Assembly (NCBI GenBank): GCA_035624215.1
Contig: DASPRY010000088.1
Coordinates: forward strand, 1 to 64,000
Direction of reading: 5' to 3'
Length of the DNA stretch: 64,000 nt
Source of the DNA: JAFAGX01 sp035624215
Lineage (GTDB): Bacteria; Acidobacteriota; Terriglobia; Terriglobales; Acidobacteriaceae
The notes under the pieces were generated by a model, which ran no database searches, was not told the origin of the DNA, and was given only the letters and a program-made list of their open reading frames with translations. This document shows, piece by piece, positions 60,652 to 64,000 of this stretch (positions are counted from its first letter, which is position 1; each line of letters starts with the position of its first letter). A program made the position numbers and the translations under genes.

Positions 60652-61539
60652 ATGACTGATCTCGAGCTCAATCAACTGCGGCGGGAAAAGTGGCATCTTG
60701 AGGGAGACGCTGTCCGTACTCTTGAAGCTGCCGGCGAATTCATCGAGTCTGTTGGCTTCTGCCTGATGTATCCTCTTAAGCCTCCGGTGTTAGTCCCGAC
60801 GTTCATCGGAGCATGGACTGGCTCGGATGACCGCTTGCCAACCTGGCAAGAAGCGTTTGCCGACCCGCGAGCGCAGGATGCAGTCGAGCTGATGGTGCGA
60901 CTGTTGCGCAGTCGCACCGCCTACGAGGCTAATTTGTTCGAGGAACATAATGCTTTTCTGGTGGCCTCGGCCATTTTCCCGTATTTTTACGCATTGGTGG
61001 GGGAGCGCAACCCTAAACAGCCGCCGAGGCCGGGGCCGCGCTCTGAGTACTCGCAGTTGGCCCGTGACGCCTACGAAATCATCCGTCATGGCGGCCCAAT
61101 TTCGAAGCAAAAGCTGCAGGAGAGACTTGCAGGGAGCATCAGCCTTGCCGCCCTGGATCACGCGCTAAGCGAGCTCCGGTCTAAACTACGCATCACGCGA
61201 GTGGATTACAAGCCAAATGAGGGAGCCTTTTGGGATGTGCTTTATCGATGGTCACCGGAGACGGTCCGGGAAGGGATCGGGCTATCTGTGGCGGAAGCGC
61301 TTTCGGCGCTAATTTCCAAATATCTTGATTGTGTTGTCGCGGCTGACCAGCAGGAAGTCGAGTCGTTCTTCAGCCACCTTGTGCCACGTTCGCGCGTGCG
61401 CGAGGCCGTCAATGCCCTGCTTGCCACGCGAGAACTGAGCTTCATCCATGTGGGAAACCGCTCGTTGATCCAGATCGCGCAAGCAAGAGTCCCGTCTTCC
61501 AAGGCTCGCGAGCAGAACACGAAACGCAATCTCGGCTGA
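60652..61539 (+). CDS. Protein of unknown function, possibly winged-helix DNA-binding
   Basis: A 295-residue cytosolic protein. The N-terminal half is helical (LRREKWHLEGDAVRTLEAAGEFIESVGF and WQEAFADPRAQDAVELM). The middle (DAYEIIRHGGPISKQKLQERLAGSISLAALDHALSELRSKLRITRVDY) reads as a winged-helix unit that could bind DNA. The general pattern is reminiscent of proteins linked to AlkZ/YcaQ DNA glycosylases, but no catalytic motif is clear. It follows mutL, which is compatible with a repair role without proving it. Confidence 0.65.
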   Translation: MTDLELNQLRREKWHLEGDAVRTLEAAGEFIESVGFCLMYPLKPPVLVPTFIGAWTGSDDRLPTWQEAFADPRAQDAVELMVRLLRSRTAYEANLFEEHNAFLVASAIFPYFYALVGERNPKQPPRPGPRSEYSQLARDAYEIIRHGGPISKQKLQERLAGSISLAALDHALSELRSKLRITRVDYKPNEGAFWDVLYRWSPETVREGIGLSVAEALSALISKYLDCVVAADQQEVESFFSHLVPRSRVREAVNALLATRELSFIHVGNRSLIQIAQARVPSSKAREQNTKRNLG

Positions 61540-61643
61540 ATTTCGAGCGGGAGGTCCCAAGCAATGATCTTTCTCTTAAGCATCGTCTTCCTTTACCATT
61601 GCTTGCTTATTACTTTTGCTCTCTATTCTCGTCAAAGGTGAAT

Positions 61644-63701
61644 ATGCACCGTAAATTTCTTGGTTTGGCGACCGTCTTTGCACTGGGTCTTCTAGCTGCG
61701 GGACAAAATCAGGCCAGCTCGGCCTCCCCGCAGCCCACAATGCCCTACACCCCGAGTCTGGATGTCAGCTCGATGGATAAATCTGTCGATCCGTGCGTCG
61801 ATTTCTACCAGTACACCTGCGGGGGCTGGCAGAAAAGCAATCCGATACCTCCCGATCAGACTTCGTGGGACGTGTATAGCAAGCTATACGAGGACAATTT
61901 GAACTTTTTACGCAGCATTTTGGAGCAGGCGTCTACGGAAACGCAGCGCGATTCGGTTACGCAAAAGATAGGCGACTTTTACGCCGCTTGCATGGATGAG
62001 CCGACAGTGGAAAAGCGCGGTTTAGCTGCCATACGGCCCGATCTCGATGCCATTGCCGCGCTCAAGTCCTCCGCAGAGATTGCTCCGCTTATTGCGCGTC
62101 TCCAATTTGTGTATGGGGGAAGCATTCTCTTCGAACAGGGATCGGCCCAGGATCCGGACGATTCGGAGCAGCAGATTGCCGAAATTGACCAGGGTGGACT
62201 GGGCCTTCCCGATAGAGACTATTACGTGAAGGACGATGCAAAATCGAAGGAGATTCGCGAACGCTACATTTTGCACATCCAAGAAGTCTTTGAGCTAATG
62301 GGCAACGGCCCGGATTCGGCGCGGAAAAACGCCGATACTGTGATGAGCATGGAAACGGCGCTGGCCAAAGCGCAACTCACCCGCGTGGACCGCCGGGATC
62401 CATACAAGTTGAAGCACAAAATGAAAGTAGGCGAGCTCAGCGGCCTGGCTCCCAGTTTCGCCTGGCCGGCTTACTACAAAGACCTGGAGTATCCGTATTT
62501 TGAAATCGTCAACGTAGCCACGCCGGATTATTTCAAGGAAGTGAGTGCCGAGCTTAAGAACGAGCCAGTCGCGAACTGGAAAACCTACCTTCGATTCCAC
62601 GTGGTGGATTCGTTCTCGCCCTATCTTTCCAGTGAGTTTGTACAAGAGAATTTCGATTTCTATCGCAAATACTTGCGCGGCGCGAAGGAGCAGCAGCCGC
62701 GCTGGAAGCGCTGCGTCCAGTACACCGACCATAATCTGGGAGAGGCGCTAGGCCAGGTTTACGTGCAGAAAGTTTTTCCTCCTGAGATGAAGGCCAGCAC
62801 GCTCGACATGGTGCGGCGCATTGAAGACGCCATGGGCCAGCGGATTCGCGAACTGGACTGGATGAGTGCGGAGACCAAGCAGCAGGCGCTCACCAAGCTG
62901 GCAGCGGTGCGCAACAAGATTGGATACCCCGACAAATGGCGGGATTACAGCTCAGTGAACATCGTGGCCAACGATTTTGCCGGGAATGTCCAGCGTGCCC
63001 ATACATTCGAGACTCGGCGCGATATCAACAAAGTCGGCCAACCGGTGGACCACGGCGAATGGGACATGTCACCGCCCACTGTCAACGCTTATTACAACCC
63101 GCAGATGAATGACATCAATTTTCCTGCCGGCGTGCTGCAGCCGCCGCTCTATGATGCCAAACTCGATGACGCACCGAATTATGGTGATACGGGTGGAACC
63201 ATCGGCCACGAACTTACTCACGGCTTTGACGATGAGGGCAGCCAATACGATGCCAAGGGCAATCTGAAGAACTGGTGGACCAAGGAAGACCGGGAGAAGT
63301 TCGATGCGCGCACCAAGTGTGTGGAGGACCAATACGCAAAGTACTTAGTGGTTGACGACATCCACATCAACAGCAAGCTGACGCTGGGAGAAGACGTGGC
63401 CGATCTGGGAGGCGAAGTTCTCGGCTACATTGCGTGGAAGGGCGCTGAGAACGGCAAGACGCTGGAACCCATCGACAATCTCACCCCGGAACAGCGATTC
63501 TTTGTCGGTTTCGCACAATGGGGCTGCTCCAACGAACGTCCGGAAGAATTGCGAATGAGGGCGATCACGGATCCCCATTCTCCGGCCAAATACCGCATTA
63601 ATGGCGTGGTGGTAAACATGCCGGAGTTCTCACAAGCATTCTCCTGCAAGGCTGGCCAGCCCATGGTTAACCCGCCGGATAAAGTTTGCAGGGTGTGGTA
63701 G
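61644..63701 (+). CDS. Exported M13-family metallopeptidase (neprilysin/PepO-like)
   Basis: A 685-residue zinc endopeptidase. Residues 1-22 form a signal peptide (FLGLATVFALGLLAAGQ). The zinc ligands are His522 and His526 in HELTH, and Glu583 in GEDVAD; Glu523 is the catalytic base. VNAYYNPQMNDINFPAGVLQPP and the C-terminal CxVW end (CRVW) are typical of the family. ATG 61644 begins the signal peptide, with GGTG before it. It is the third large exported peptidase in this part of the window and fits a lifestyle based on peptides. Confidence 0.95.
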   Translation: MHRKFLGLATVFALGLLAAGQNQASSASPQPTMPYTPSLDVSSMDKSVDPCVDFYQYTCGGWQKSNPIPPDQTSWDVYSKLYEDNLNFLRSILEQASTETQRDSVTQKIGDFYAACMDEPTVEKRGLAAIRPDLDAIAALKSSAEIAPLIARLQFVYGGSILFEQGSAQDPDDSEQQIAEIDQGGLGLPDRDYYVKDDAKSKEIRERYILHIQEVFELMGNGPDSARKNADTVMSMETALAKAQLTRVDRRDPYKLKHKMKVGELSGLAPSFAWPAYYKDLEYPYFEIVNVATPDYFKEVSAELKNEPVANWKTYLRFHVVDSFSPYLSSEFVQENFDFYRKYLRGAKEQQPRWKRCVQYTDHNLGEALGQVYVQKVFPPEMKASTLDMVRRIEDAMGQRIRELDWMSAETKQQALTKLAAVRNKIGYPDKWRDYSSVNIVANDFAGNVQRAHTFETRRDINKVGQPVDHGEWDMSPPTVNAYYNPQMNDINFPAGVLQPPLYDAKLDDAPNYGDTGGTIGHELTHGFDDEGSQYDAKGNLKNWWTKEDREKFDARTKCVEDQYAKYLVVDDIHINSKLTLGEDVADLGGEVLGYIAWKGAENGKTLEPIDNLTPEQRFFVGFAQWGCSNERPEELRMRAITDPHSPAKYRINGVVVNMPEFSQAFSCKAGQPMVNPPDKVCRVW

Positions 63702-63731
63702 CTGTAGCGCGGAGGAAGGTGAGAACGATCG

Positions 63732-63821
63732 CTATTTCCTGATCTCAAAAATGAGCTGGCCGACTACAGGAGCACCAATGGCCAGAGCCAGCCCGATCAG
63801 AGCAAATAAAGCAAGTTCCAT
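63732..63821 (-). CDS. Possible small membrane protein of 29 residues
   Basis: The frame encodes MELALFALIGLALAIGAPVV followed by GQLIFEIRK: one continuous hydrophobic helix with a charged end, the plan of small membrane-subunit proteins. No good Shine-Dalgarno sequence is present. It lies upstream of nothing obvious and is in line with the partial gene at the right edge. It could be real or chance. Confidence 0.3.
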   Translation of the reverse strand: MELALFALIGLALAIGAPVVGQLIFEIRK

Positions 63822-63913
63822 TGACCAGATTCTGCGGTTTTAGTTTGAACAATTCAACTCACGTTCGTAACCGCGAGGGATTATCGAAGTTTCGTGCGGC
63901 GGGCCAATCGGTC

Positions 63914-64000
63914 TTACGCTTTCAGCTCAGCAACCTGGCCAGTAAGGGTACATTCATTCGGATCTTTGTCTTCCCGCAGGCCCATGAAGACCGGAGCCCG
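63914..64000 (-). CDS. C-terminus of a gene cut by the right window edge
   Basis: An open frame enters from the right edge and ends at TAA (63916-63914). The 28 visible residues (APVFMGLREDKDPNECTL, then TGQVAELKA) are well balanced in composition. The family is not recognised from so few residues. Confidence 0.4.
   Translation of the reverse strand, partial: RAPVFMGLREDKDPNECTLTGQVAELKA

Noticed and set aside
1..64000. CRISPR array, tRNA, rRNA, integrase or prophage
   Set aside because: No regularly spaced direct repeats, cloverleaf, rRNA segment or phage gene was found on either strand.

Overview
The window reads as a chromosomal segment of an aerobic or facultative, Gram-negative bacterium, most likely an Acidobacteriota (Terriglobia/Koribacter-like). 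The evidence is a very large TonB-dependent receptor with an N-terminal carboxypeptidase-regulatory-like domain, a DUF4382-type Gly/Ser-rich lipoprotein, heptose/Kdo lipopolysaccharide genes (waaA, lpxK, hldE1/hldE2, waaC-like), many exported S9 and M13 peptidases, moderately high GC, and dispersed palindromic repeats between genes. The taxonomic call is inference from gene content; there is no rRNA in the window.

Layout. 1-3.4 kb: start of a molybdopterin oxidoreductase (cut by the window edge), a lipoprotein with its own terminator, and a PD-(D/E)XK-type nuclease. 3.4-4.4 kb: about 1 kb without a gene, filled with palindromic repeats. 4.4-7.2 kb: a strong promoter, a structured RNA candidate (possibly 6S-like) and the membrane pyrophosphatase hppA with terminator. 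7.2-11.5 kb: a TonB-dependent receptor and a Fur-family regulator sharing 7-1-7 palindromes, an apparent metal-responsive unit. 11.7-16.1 kb: small exported protein / mscS divergent pair, an aldehyde dehydrogenase and a class I aminotransferase. 16.2-21.7 kb: an ECF42-type sigma factor block (TPR-tailed sigma, two DGPF/YCII proteins, a DHFR-fold protein, a VOC protein, an exported protein) with a RAYT transposase in inverted REPs, bracketed by a 128-bp direct duplication of part of the VOC gene. 21.7-23.3 kb: patatin and Nudix. 23.4-29.4 kb: fadN-fadA-fadE beta-oxidation operon with a long leader. 29.5-35.5 kb: bcp peroxiredoxin, exported proteins of unknown role, gatB. 35.5-42 kb: tightly overlapping waaA-lpxK-hldE1-hldE2-waaC-like-methyltransferase series for inner core LPS, then a DUF3108 protein. 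42-44.1 kb: rplU-rpmA-terminator-obgE. 44.2-46.4 kb: corrinoid protein and non-pyrrolysine MttB-family methyltransferase. 46.6-64 kb: exported DPP IV, metallo-beta-lactamase fold enzyme, tRNA-dihydrouridine synthase carrying palindromic repeats in its coding frame, a seven-haem cytochrome, a second S9 peptidase, rnhA, an FN3 lipoprotein, aspS, mutL, M13 peptidase, and the end of one more gene.

The genes form several small functional units rather than one large system. The least ordinary ones are the ECF42 block with a matching candidate promoter, the structured RNA ahead of hppA, the symmetric Fur operators that show the regulator's start must be an internal TTG, and the in-frame repeat insertion in the dihydrouridine synthase. 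No CRISPR array, tRNA, rRNA, prophage or integrase was seen.
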